Below, piece by piece: positions 44,638 to 53,613 of a DNA stretch of 64,000 nt (positions within the stretch are counted from its first letter, which is position 1; each line of letters begins with the position of its first letter). Origin of the DNA: Gordonia sp. OPL2 (GTDB lineage: Bacteria > Actinomycetota > Actinomycetes > Mycobacteriales > Mycobacteriaceae); NCBI RefSeq assembly GCF_003797825.1, contig NZ_RKME01000004.1, positions 62,001-126,000 on the forward strand, written 5' to 3'. A program made the translations under genes and the position numbers. The notes below the pieces were generated by a model. That model had not been told where the DNA came from, searched no databases, and saw nothing but the letters and a program-made list of their open reading frames with translations.

Positions 44638-45867
44638 TTGCCGGAGTGCACGGTCGCGGTCGAGCCTGGTCGTATGCATGATCTCGATGACCCGTACCCG
44701 TATTACGACTCGCTGCGCGAGGACCGGCCGGTCGCTCGTGTCGGCGACTCGTCGTTCTATCTGGTCGCCTCCCGCGACCTCATCGCCGAGGTGCTCCGTC
44801 GGCCCGCCGACTTCTCGTCGAATCTCACCGCGACGATGGTGTGGAACGACGACGGGACTGTCTCGGAGTTCCCGATCGCACAGCAGGGGTCACCGCTGCA
44901 CGTGCTGGCGACCGCCGACGATCCGCTCCATCGCCGACATCGGGCGATGATCATGCCGTCCCTCGCGCCGACGCGCGTGCAGGAACTGGAGCCGTTCATC
45001 GTGCGGACTCTCGAAAGGCTCTGGGATGCCGGGCGGGTCGACGACCGGATCGACTGGGTCGCCGCGGTGGCCCAGCCCCTCCCGATGGCCGCGGTCGCGG
45101 AGATCGTCGGGTTCCCGACCTGCGACCTCGACGACCTGAGGCGATGGTCCTTCGGCAGCACCGTCCTCCTCGACGGGGTCGTCACCGCCGCGGAGCTCGA
45201 CGACGCCACCCTCGCCGTCGGAGAGCTGACGGCTTACCTCGGTTCGGCCCTGGCCGACGCCGTCGGCGCCTCGGACGCCGCCGGAGCCCTGGGGGACATC
45301 GCACGTCTGGTCGACGACGGCGAGCTCGACCGAGACGCGGCACTCACGATCCTGATCCAATTGATCGCCGCGGGCGCCGAGTCCACCGTCAGCCTCCTCG
45401 GCAACGCCGTGTGGCTGCTGGGCGGCCATCCGGACGTCGAGCATCGTCTGCGAGCCGACCGAGACCTCGTGTCGCCCTTCGTCGAGGAGGCATTGCGCCT
45501 CGAGTCACCGTTTCGCGGGCACTATCGTCACGTCGTCGCCGACACCGATCTCGGCGGTACCGAGCTTCCGGCCGGATCCCACCTGTATCTGCTGTGGGGT
45601 TCGGCCAATCGCGATCATGACGCCGTCGACAATCCAGTGGCGATCGACCTCGACCGGCCGAAACCACGTGCGCACATGGCTTTCGGCAAGGGCCTGCACC
45701 TCTGTGTCGGTGCGGCTCTGGCACGGTTGCAGGCGGTGACGGCGCTCGGGTTCCTCCTCGACCACACCAGCGCACTCGATGTGGCGGTCGACGACCCGCA
45801 GTGGGAACACAGTGTTCTCGTGCGTCGGCTGCGCTCACTGGATGTCAGGCTCACCGGATCCTCCTGA
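44638..45867 (+). CDS. Cytochrome P450 monooxygenase
   Basis: 409 residues from a TTG at 44638; an ATG at 44674 (MHDLDDPYPYYDSL) is an equal alternative, and neither has a strong ribosome-binding site. P450 motifs: I helix IAAGAESTVSLLG near residue 248, the ExxR motif in VEEALRLESPF near 285, and the heme ligand loop FGKGLHLCVGAALARLQ near 350, with the Cys axial ligand. No membrane anchor, so it is soluble and needs ferredoxin partners that are not encoded nearby. Substrate unknown. The upstream TetR and operator suggest inducible control. Confidence 0.9.
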   Translation: MPECTVAVEPGRMHDLDDPYPYYDSLREDRPVARVGDSSFYLVASRDLIAEVLRRPADFSSNLTATMVWNDDGTVSEFPIAQQGSPLHVLATADDPLHRRHRAMIMPSLAPTRVQELEPFIVRTLERLWDAGRVDDRIDWVAAVAQPLPMAAVAEIVGFPTCDLDDLRRWSFGSTVLLDGVVTAAELDDATLAVGELTAYLGSALADAVGASDAAGALGDIARLVDDGELDRDAALTILIQLIAAGAESTVSLLGNAVWLLGGHPDVEHRLRADRDLVSPFVEEALRLESPFRGHYRHVVADTDLGGTELPAGSHLYLLWGSANRDHDAVDNPVAIDLDRPKPRAHMAFGKGLHLCVGAALARLQAVTALGFLLDHTSALDVAVDDPQWEHSVLVRRLRSLDVRLTGSS

Positions 45868-45881
45868 AGGGCGTGAGCGCC

Positions 45882-46772
45882 TCAGAACACCGCGAGACCC
45901 AGCCGACGTCGGAGTCGCATGTCGTAGATGTAGGCCTGCAGCAACGCCCGCATGAGTTTTCCGACGGCGGGATCGACGATGCGGGCGAGGTCGAGCGTGC
46001 GTTCGTAGGCCTGCTCGTCCCGTTCACTCCATCGCCATCGCATCATGGTGCGGAACTCGTCGGGCAGCCCGGCCTTGATCAGGAAGTTCATCTGTCTCCC
46101 GAACACCTTGTGTGCCACGGTCCCGGCGGCGCCGAGGCGGTAGGAGAGAAACGACAGATCCGAAAGACCCTGCAGCAGGTCGCGCACCGGCGGATCGATG
46201 GACACCGTCTCGAGCTGCGCGGCCCAATACTCCTGCAGTTCGGCATAACTGGACGGCCACTGATCGGCGGTGACGTTCAGTGTCGTTCCCAGCCATCGCG
46301 AATCCGCGACGACCCGCTCCCGCTCGGCATCGCTCAGTGGGCCGTACAGCAGTTCGAACTGGTCGATGAAGTACTTGGTCAGGCACACGGCCACCCACAG
46401 CTGCAGGCGGGAGTCGTTGGCGCTGTAGCGGACCGGGCTCTGCTCGGTCGAGTACACGAGGTCGTGGATGCGCCGCAGCTCGTCGTGGACGTAGGCCCGA
46501 TCCGCGTCGTCGCCGAGCAGGGCCACCGCGAGGAACGTGCCCGTGGTACGGCTGCGCTTGATCGGATGCTTCACGGCACTGCCCGAGTCGACCCGGCTCT
46601 CGACGACACCGTGTCCGACCTTCGGATGCGCCAATTGCATGATGACGTTGGAACCGGCGATCGTCGGTCCGAGCCCGGTGACGAGGTCGCCGGTGCGACG
46701 CACGCTGCGACGTCGGCGCACGGGACGTACGTTCCAGACGTGGGCGTGCTGATATCGGTCGACGACGGTCAT
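45882..46772 (-). CDS. Oxygenase MpaB/DUF2236-family protein
   Basis: 296 residues. The family's N-terminal signature is visible: MQLAHPKVGHGVVESRVDSG and KRSRTTGTFLAVALLGDDAD, followed by VHDELRRIHDLVYS. Members bind heme b through conserved His residues; latex clearing protein and MpaB are distant relatives. No signal peptide is seen, so the protein is probably cytoplasmic. Function cannot be given. It converges on the P450 gene with a 14-nt gap. Confidence 0.75.
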   Translation of the reverse strand: MTVVDRYQHAHVWNVRPVRRRRSVRRTGDLVTGLGPTIAGSNVIMQLAHPKVGHGVVESRVDSGSAVKHPIKRSRTTGTFLAVALLGDDADRAYVHDELRRIHDLVYSTEQSPVRYSANDSRLQLWVAVCLTKYFIDQFELLYGPLSDAERERVVADSRWLGTTLNVTADQWPSSYAELQEYWAAQLETVSIDPPVRDLLQGLSDLSFLSYRLGAAGTVAHKVFGRQMNFLIKAGLPDEFRTMMRWRWSERDEQAYERTLDLARIVDPAVGKLMRALLQAYIYDMRLRRRLGLAVF

Positions 46773-46863
46773 GCCCCATCATGGGTCGCCGACCGGCGGT
46801 TCGTGTCGGAATCCGGCACAAATCGCAACGTCACGACAACGAAACCGTGACCGGCGACCGGCG

Positions 46864-49800
46864 TCAGTACCCGCTCGAGCGCATCGGAGCCGGGTTGTAG
46901 AGCCCGGAGCGCCGAGCGGTACCCGTGTCGAGCTGCGCGGGCGGCGCGGGATCGATCTCGGTGAACCGTTGCAGCCCGCCCCAGTCGCGGCCCCAGTTGT
47001 TGCGCAGGTACGTGGGCACCAGGGTCGGCGTCAGCATCGCCTCGGTGATACCGAGGGGACCGCCCGCCTTGCCGGCCATCCATGTCTGACTGTTCTTCCG
47101 GGTCGCCTCCGCGTCCGGCATGATCCGCCACTGCGGCACCTCGAGAACGCCGTCGCGCACCGCCATCGGCTGCTGGCACGGGAACACCATGCCCGGCAGC
47201 CAGTCGATGAACACCGGGTCGGTGGTGCCGACGACATCGTTGAGCGTCTGCATCTCGGTGACCCGCGGCGGGGTGATCGCCACCCACTCCGACGGCGCAC
47301 CCGCGGTGTCGCGGACCTCGACGCGCACGACGTCGGCGCGCGGCGGGGCATCGGCGAGCGGATAGCGCAGATTGCGCCAGATGGGCACCTCGCCGATGTC
47401 GATGGGCGACATCATGCCGACCGGCGTGACCCGGCCATCGGCCTCGGTGCGGCCGAACTGCACGCGCACCTGTTGACCGCTGTGCTGCACTCCGAGGCCG
47501 TCGACGGCCTCGACGGAACCGGCGACCGCGATCGTCAGCAGCGGTGCCGCTGCGTTCCGCGCGGGCAGGGTGTACCAGTCGGTGGTCAGCGAACCGGTTC
47601 CGGTCGGGGAGCCATAGCTGCCCAGGATCGGGGTGGTCGCCGGATTCAGGCCGAACGGCAGGCCGACGGTGGAACCGTTCACCCCGCGTGTGCCCTGCCC
47701 GCCCTCGGTGCCACCCTGCGACGATTCGCTGGTCTCGGTGGACTCGTCGGCGCCCGCACCGGACTGTGCGGTGTTCTGAGCCGTCGACGTCGCGGTGTCC
47801 TGTTCTTCCGTCGAGTCGATCGACAACCGGTTTGGCACGCCATTCGGAGTGAAGCCTGATGCACTCGGCCCGCTCAGGGCCGCCGCGATGCTCGGGGCGG
47901 GCTGCCCGTTCACGGCCGCCGGACGCAGCACACCCGTGTTGGGATCGGCCTCGACGAGGACGTCGTTGGCCAGACCGCACTCGTTGCCGGCCAACGCTCG
48001 TGCGTTCGACTTCAGCCACGACCAGCTGTCGCGCTGTTCGTAGGCGCCCTTCGCGAACGACAGCACCATGAACACGACCACCAGGCCGGAGATCACCGGC
48101 AGCGGTGAGAACTTCAGCTTCGACGCCCATCCCGTACCGCCGCGGGTGCGCGTCCGGTCGTCGACGTAGTCGTCACGGAAGTGGAACCACAGGCCGACGA
48201 GCGCGGTGATCACCGCGAGCGCCAGAATGGCCCAGCCGAGCTTGATGCCGGCGATCGACGGCGGGCGGTCCCACCACGGGACGCCGAAGCTGCCGACGAA
48301 CCACCAGCCGTTGGTGCCGGTGAATGCGATGGCGGTCACGCCCAACACCGCGGCCGCGAAGAAGGTGCGGTTGCGACGCGAGCGCAGGATGGCCGGTGCC
48401 ATCATCGCGCCGGCCGCGGCGGCGAGACCGGCGGCGATACCCGCGTACACGCCGAAGTGGTGCGTCCACTTGGTGGGGGTGAACGCGATGAAGAACATCG
48501 TGCCGAGGGTGACCGCGATCAGTCGCCAGATCGGTGCGCGCGCAACGCCGTTCGGCCGTGCTCGGCGGAGCAATCGCAACAGCACGACCACCAGGCACAG
48601 GATCATGATGAGCACACCGAATCGGCGCGCGAGCGTGCCGTCGGCGGTCGGCAGGATCAGGTAGTAGTAGCGGACGGGTTCCTGCCACCACTCCAGCGTC
48701 GGACCCACATCGGAGGCGACCTTGTTGCCGACGATGAGCGGCATCAGTGGCTGATCGTAGAAGATCTGGTACAGCACAGCGGTTCCCGCGGCCAGAACCG
48801 GTGCGAGCATCGGGAGCAGCCCGTCGCGCCCGCGACGGCTCACGAGCGTCTTCACGATCGGTCGGATGCCTGCGAGCAGGGCCGCGACCGCCATCAGGCC
48901 ACCGGGCGCCAGTGCGAGGGTGAACGCGGCCGCGACGACGGCGACCGCGTACGGCAGCATCCGCCGGGTGGCGATGGCCCGTTCCACACAGCACCAGGTC
49001 AGCAGGGCGCCGACGGCCTCGGCGGGCTCCGGGCGCAGACCGTTGTTGTAGGGCAGCCAGATCGCGAGGAAGACGAAGGCCGCCGACCACACCGCGGGGG
49101 TGCTGTTGCGGACGGCCCGGCCGAGTCGGGGGATCACCTCCCGGCTGATGAGCCACCAGCCGAGCAGCCCCAGGAGGAAGGCGGGTAGCCGCATCCACGG
49201 CGCGGCGAGACTCACGTGGGTCATCGCCGAGATCACCTGGAAGTGCCAGCCGAACGGATCCTGCGGCACGCCGAAGTAACGGAAGTAGTTGTCCGCGTAA
49301 CCGGCCTCACCCGCGATGCGGCCGACGGTGAAGTTGTAGCCGTCGTCGGAGGTGTTGGCGCCGCCGATCCACCAGAAGGCGAGAATCGCGAAGACCGCGA
49401 TGTCCGGTCCGCGGATCGTCCACCAACCCGACGGCAGGAAACGCTTGTGGCCCCGTCCGTCTCGATGGTCGAGGATGCCGAGCGCGATCAGCGACAGGAT
49501 CGTCATGATGATGCCGAGGACGATCACGGCGAGCTTCAGTGCCGTCGGTGTGCTGACGTAGCGGGTGTCGATCGTCGCGTGCAACGACAGGCCGTCGCGC
49601 GACGTCGAGGCGGGCAGGGCGGTGTACACGCCGACGATCTGTGGCCGCATCTCCTGATCGGGCACCGCGAACGAGTGCAGCCCCTGATCTGTCGCGGGCA
49701 GGTTGTCGAAGCGGGCCGAGACGCCGGTGCCGTCGGCGTGGAAGACGATGCGGCAGTCAGGGTTCGCCTGGGCAGCTGCGCGTTCGGTGTTGAGGATGAC

Positions 49801-50196
49801 GACGTCGCGGTCGGTGACGAGCAGCGCGTCGCTCGTCGCGCGGATCATCAACGCCCGTGCCGCGGCATCCTGTCCGCCCTCGGGGATCGTCGACAACAGC
49901 AGGCCGCCGTCGGCGGGGAGATCACGCGCCAGAGAGCACGGCACCGACACGTCCATGTCGATGGGTACGTAGGAGACGAGTGGCGCCGCGACATTGCCGA
50001 CCGTCTGCCCCTGCGGCCAGTTGAGTTCTGCGGTGGTCTGATTCACCGGGAGCAGCGGGGTGACGATCGCCATCAGGAAGCCGAGGAGGCCGGTCACCAC
50101 CGAGACGATCTTCACGGTGCGGTAGTTGGTCCGGGTGCGCTCGGCGCTGGTGCCGGGCTCCGACGGCGCGTCGTGCGCCGGTGTCTCACTCGTCAT
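46864..50196 (-). CDS. Arabinosyltransferase EmbB-like 1
   Basis: 1110 residues starting MTSETPAHDAPSEPG, in an 11-bp overlap with the embA-like gene upstream. Emb proteins are GT-C enzymes that use DPA to build arabinan outside the membrane. Landmarks: TM1 LLGFLMAIVTPLLPVNQTTAELNWPQ, catalytic Asp in NTSDDGYNF (residue 284), [20 protein letters not shown], the disordered Ser/Thr/Gln linker near residues 780-830 and the C-terminal carbohydrate-binding domain ending RSGLYNPAPMRSSGY. The residue matching EmbB Met306 is Val291 and that matching Glu327 is Gln312. EmbB assignment rests on overall similarity and pairing. Confidence 0.88.
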   Translation of the reverse strand: MTSETPAHDAPSEPGTSAERTRTNYRTVKIVSVVTGLLGFLMAIVTPLLPVNQTTAELNWPQGQTVGNVAAPLVSYVPIDMDVSVPCSLARDLPADGGLLLSTIPEGGQDAAARALMIRATSDALLVTDRDVVILNTERAAAQANPDCRIVFHADGTGVSARFDNLPATDQGLHSFAVPDQEMRPQIVGVYTALPASTSRDGLSLHATIDTRYVSTPTALKLAVIVLGIIMTILSLIALGILDHRDGRGHKRFLPSGWWTIRGPDIAVFAILAFWWIGGANTSDDGYNFTVGRIAGEAGYADNYFRYFGVPQDPFGWHFQVISAMTHVSLAAPWMRLPAFLLGLLGWWLISREVIPRLGRAVRNSTPAVWSAAFVFLAIWLPYNNGLRPEPAEAVGALLTWCCVERAIATRRMLPYAVAVVAAAFTLALAPGGLMAVAALLAGIRPIVKTLVSRRGRDGLLPMLAPVLAAGTAVLYQIFYDQPLMPLIVGNKVASDVGPTLEWWQEPVRYYYLILPTADGTLARRFGVLIMILCLVVVLLRLLRRARPNGVARAPIWRLIAVTLGTMFFIAFTPTKWTHHFGVYAGIAAGLAAAAGAMMAPAILRSRRNRTFFAAAVLGVTAIAFTGTNGWWFVGSFGVPWWDRPPSIAGIKLGWAILALAVITALVGLWFHFRDDYVDDRTRTRGGTGWASKLKFSPLPVISGLVVVFMVLSFAKGAYEQRDSWSWLKSNARALAGNECGLANDVLVEADPNTGVLRPAAVNGQPAPSIAAALSGPSASGFTPNGVPNRLSIDSTEEQDTATSTAQNTAQSGAGADESTETSESSQGGTEGGQGTRGVNGSTVGLPFGLNPATTPILGSYGSPTGTGSLTTDWYTLPARNAAAPLLTIAVAGSVEAVDGLGVQHSGQQVRVQFGRTEADGRVTPVGMMSPIDIGEVPIWRNLRYPLADAPPRADVVRVEVRDTAGAPSEWVAITPPRVTEMQTLNDVVGTTDPVFIDWLPGMVFPCQQPMAVRDGVLEVPQWRIMPDAEATRKNSQTWMAGKAGGPLGITEAMLTPTLVPTYLRNNWGRDWGGLQRFTEIDPAPPAQLDTGTARRSGLYNPAPMRSSGY

Positions 50197-53100
50197 CGGA
50201 TTGCGGCTCCACCCTGATCGAGCCGGCACGAGTCCAGCCCCATTGCGTCGTCTGCGAAGTGTCGACCCGCACCGTCGAGGCGTCCTCGACGAGCGGTGTG
50301 AGTCGTTCCAGCGCACCCCATTCGCGCGCCCAGTCGTCTTTCAGGTAGGTCGGGACCGCCTGCGCCGAGGTCGTGGACTCGGAGATCGAGAGGAGTCCGC
50401 CGTCGGCTGCGGCCTGCCAGGTCTTCGACTGCGAGTTGGCGATCGGGTAGTCGGGCAGGATGCGCCACTGCGGGACCTGCGCCACGCCGTTGCTGACCAG
50501 CAGCGGCTGCTGGCACGGGAAGTGCGCGGCGACCGCGAAATCGATCACCGTCGGCGACGACGAACCCACCACCTGCTGCAGCGACTGCAGGCGCGGAGCG
50601 CGCGGCGGGGTGATGCCGATGAATTGATCCTGGCCGAGATTGTTGTCCAGCAACGACATCCGCATGACCGTGGCGGCCGGGGGAGCGGCGCTCATCGGTA
50701 CCCGCAGGTTGCGCCACGGCCGGTTGGTGATGACCGGCCCCGGATCGATCGGCAGTACGTCGGGTCCGATCTGACTGAACGATCCGTCCGGGCCCGGACG
50801 ACCGAACTGGACGACGAGCTTCTGCCCGAAGTTGCGGACCCCGAATGTGTCGATCGTGGACACCGCACCGGCAGTGCTGAACACGAGCAGCGGCGACGCG
50901 TCGCGCGCGGGCAGGTCGTACCAACCGGTGGTGAGCCGAGCCTCACCGGGGAAGCCGTAACTGCCGAGAACCGGGGTGGTCGCCGGGTCGAGCCCGTACG
51001 GCAGGGCCACCGTCGAACCGTTCACCGTCCGCGGACCAGTGCCGCCCGTGGTGCCGGCGCCGAGTCCGCCGGTGATGGCGAACGGTTTCGCCTGGCTCGC
51101 CGACACATTCATCTGACCGGGCCGTTGACTGCCGGGTTCGGGCGACAGGTCGTCGGCGATGCCGTTCGGGGTGAATCCGACCGATCCCGAGCCGCTCAGC
51201 GCCGCCGACGCCGACTCGCCGTCGGCCGGTGTGAGCATGCCCGCATTCGGGTCGGACTCCACCAGGACCTCGTCGGCCATGCCACAGCTGTTGCCGCGCA
51301 GGGTGTTCAGGTTCTCGGTCAGCACCGTCGTCGCGGGATACCGGGTGACCGCGCCCTTCGCGAAGACCAGCAGTTCGGCGACGACCATCAGGCCGGCGAT
51401 GATCGCGATCGGCGACGACGCCAAGAAGAGTCGACGACGATCGGCGCGTGTCTCACCGGGCCCATCGCTGACGTGGGAGAGTCCCTTGTTCTCGACGTAG
51501 TCGAGGCGAAGGTGCTGCCACACCGCGATCGCGGCGGTGATCACGGCCAGGATCAGGAACACCGTCGACACCGGGCGTCCGGCGAGGACGGGGGCGCGGT
51601 CGAACCAGGAGATGCCGTAGTCGTAGGCGAACGGCCACGCGTTGTAGCCGGCCATCGCGGCGGCCAGGGCGAAGAACAGGCCCGAGACGAAGACGGTCAG
51701 GTTGCGCGCGGAGCGGGCCGCCGACTGCGCGACCGCCAGCGTCGCCGTCGCCGCGATCGCCGCCGCGAGCCCCGCGAAGATGCCGAACTGGATGGTCCAC
51801 TTGGTCGGGGTGAAGGCCAGGAGCAACATGGTGACGCCGATCGACCCGATCAGGCGCCACGTGGGACCGGGGTCGACGGCCAAGATGCGGGTGCGCCGCA
51901 ACATGACCGCGACCGTCACGATGAGGCCCGCCAGCAGGAGCAGCACCGGCACCCGTCGGGTCAGGGCGCCGTCGTCGGTGGTGACGGAGATGAAGTAGTA
52001 GCGCAGGAACTCCTGATGCCAGCTGATCACCGGCCCGACCTGGTAGCGCAGCTTCATCGCCTCGAGCACGGTCGCCAGCGTCTGATCGCGGAACACGACC
52101 ACCACGACCAGCAGACCGGCGGCCAGGACGGGCGCGAACAGCGCGGCCGCGCCGGTCTCCCGGCGGCGTTCGAGCAGGATGTGCAGCAACGGACGCGCCG
52201 ACACCAGCAGGATGGCGACCGCGATCACACCGTGCGGCGCCAGGGCGAGGGTGAAACCTGCGGCGACGGCGCCGAGCGCCGCCGGGAGCAGGCGTCGGGT
52301 GGCGATCGCCTGCTCGGCGGCCCACCACGTGAGCAGCGAACCGAGCACGATGATCGGCTCGCTGCGCAGACCGCTGTTGAACGGCAGCCAGAACGCGATG
52401 AACACCAGTGCGGCCGCCCAGAGCGCCCAACCGCTGCGCCGCACGCCCGCACCGAGACGGGGCAGCAACACCCGGCTGAGGATGAACCACGAGACCAGGC
52501 CGGCGATCAGCGGCGGAATGTGCATCCACAACAGCGACGGTGAGATCGACGACCAGTGCGCCAGGAAGCTGTAGTACCAGTCGAACGGGGCCTCGGGGAT
52601 GCCGTACCAGCGGTAGTAGTCGGCGAGATAGCCGGAGGCGTCCGCGGTACGCCCCATGTTCAGGATGTAGCCGTCGTCGGGGGTCCCGGCGCCGAGGACG
52701 GTCCAGATCAGCAGCACGCCGGTCACCATGATGTCGGTCGCCCGGGGGATCAGCGTCCGCCACCACGCTGCCGTGCGTCGACCGATCCGTCGGTGGTAGC
52801 CGTACGCGCGGTCGAGCAGACCGAGCGCGATCAGTGCGACCACCACCGCGACGACGGCCAGCACCATCACGATCAGTTTCAGGACACTCGAGGAGCTGAC
52901 GTAGCGGTTGTCGATCTCGACGTGCACGCGGACATCCCCGGCCTGCACCTGTGCCGCGTCCAACACGGTGAACATGCCGTCCACCTGCGGGCGCTTGTCC
53001 GGCGGCAGCGAAGTCGACTCGCCAACACCACCGACGAACTCGGCTCCCACACCCGTCGGTGCCGACCAGATGTGCAGTTCGGTACAGCGGGCGAGCTGAT

Positions 53101-53518
53101 CGCGGGGCGCGCTCGCGGCGAGCGTGTTGCGGAACGTGACCGCCACGGTGTCCCGGGTGGCGGTGACATACAGCGCCGACGACTTGCTCTTCGGGGCGTT
53201 GGTCGGCATCGTCGCGAGCACCACGCCGCCCTCAGCGGGCAGCTGCTCGAGCACGCGGCATCCGATCGTGGCGTCCATCGAGCGCGGGGTCTGCGCGATG
53301 AGCGGTGCGACGACATCGGCCGACGATCCGGAGAGGTTCTGGCCCGCCGGCCAGTCGAATGATGCGTCGGTGGCCTTGACCGGCAGAAACGGTGTGAGTG
53401 CGCACAGCAGGATGCCGATGACCCCGGCGACGACGGCCACCGTTCGGGCGGTGCCGGTGGACACCCTCGCGGTCGGGCTCGTCTCGTCCGGCGTGGAGGA
53501 CGGGGCTGTCACAGGCAC
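50186..53518 (-). CDS. embA: Arabinosyltransferase EmbA-like 1
   Basis: 1110 residues from a GTG that follows a TAGCAT -10 box by 8 nt. EmbA-type features: VVAPLIAQTPRSMDATIGC in the periplasmic domain, the catalytic Asp in GTPDDGYILNMGR, PEAPFDWYYSFLAHWSSIS, FTPTKWTIQFGIF and the C-terminus WGWTRAGSIR. EmbA and EmbB form a heterodimer in mycobacteria that extends the terminal hexa-arabinan motif. It is transcribed with the embB-like 1 gene, whose start it overlaps by 11 bp. Confidence 0.9.
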   Translation of the reverse strand: MPVTAPSSTPDETSPTARVSTGTARTVAVVAGVIGILLCALTPFLPVKATDASFDWPAGQNLSGSSADVVAPLIAQTPRSMDATIGCRVLEQLPAEGGVVLATMPTNAPKSKSSALYVTATRDTVAVTFRNTLAASAPRDQLARCTELHIWSAPTGVGAEFVGGVGESTSLPPDKRPQVDGMFTVLDAAQVQAGDVRVHVEIDNRYVSSSSVLKLIVMVLAVVAVVVALIALGLLDRAYGYHRRIGRRTAAWWRTLIPRATDIMVTGVLLIWTVLGAGTPDDGYILNMGRTADASGYLADYYRWYGIPEAPFDWYYSFLAHWSSISPSLLWMHIPPLIAGLVSWFILSRVLLPRLGAGVRRSGWALWAAALVFIAFWLPFNSGLRSEPIIVLGSLLTWWAAEQAIATRRLLPAALGAVAAGFTLALAPHGVIAVAILLVSARPLLHILLERRRETGAAALFAPVLAAGLLVVVVVFRDQTLATVLEAMKLRYQVGPVISWHQEFLRYYFISVTTDDGALTRRVPVLLLLAGLIVTVAVMLRRTRILAVDPGPTWRLIGSIGVTMLLLAFTPTKWTIQFGIFAGLAAAIAATATLAVAQSAARSARNLTVFVSGLFFALAAAMAGYNAWPFAYDYGISWFDRAPVLAGRPVSTVFLILAVITAAIAVWQHLRLDYVENKGLSHVSDGPGETRADRRRLFLASSPIAIIAGLMVVAELLVFAKGAVTRYPATTVLTENLNTLRGNSCGMADEVLVESDPNAGMLTPADGESASAALSGSGSVGFTPNGIADDLSPEPGSQRPGQMNVSASQAKPFAITGGLGAGTTGGTGPRTVNGSTVALPYGLDPATTPVLGSYGFPGEARLTTGWYDLPARDASPLLVFSTAGAVSTIDTFGVRNFGQKLVVQFGRPGPDGSFSQIGPDVLPIDPGPVITNRPWRNLRVPMSAAPPAATVMRMSLLDNNLGQDQFIGITPPRAPRLQSLQQVVGSSSPTVIDFAVAAHFPCQQPLLVSNGVAQVPQWRILPDYPIANSQSKTWQAAADGGLLSISESTTSAQAVPTYLKDDWAREWGALERLTPLVEDASTVRVDTSQTTQWGWTRAGSIRVEPQSDDE

Positions 53519-53613
53519 GATGTCTGATGCTAAGCGACTTACCTGAGAGGACCTAGTCGAACCCGGGCCTGCTCTCGGGGCTCCAGTCGCGCTTCAACTA
53601 GGGTCTCGGTCTG
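53519..53613. promoter_or_regulatory. Bidirectional promoter between the two mirror-image emb pairs
   Basis: The 95-bp region carries TAGCAT on the minus strand (53532-53527), 8 nt before the embA-like 1 GTG, and TAGGGT on the plus strand (53599-53604), 9 nt before the embA-like 2 ATG. No ribosome-binding site or clear -35 box is visible for either. Both mRNAs are probably leaderless or nearly so. Confidence 0.5.

Noticed and set aside
41062-46864. Accessory block between accD4 and the emb genes as a genomic island
   Set aside because: No integrase, transposase, tRNA, direct-repeat boundary or clear base-composition shift was seen; the genes look like ordinary chromosomal content.
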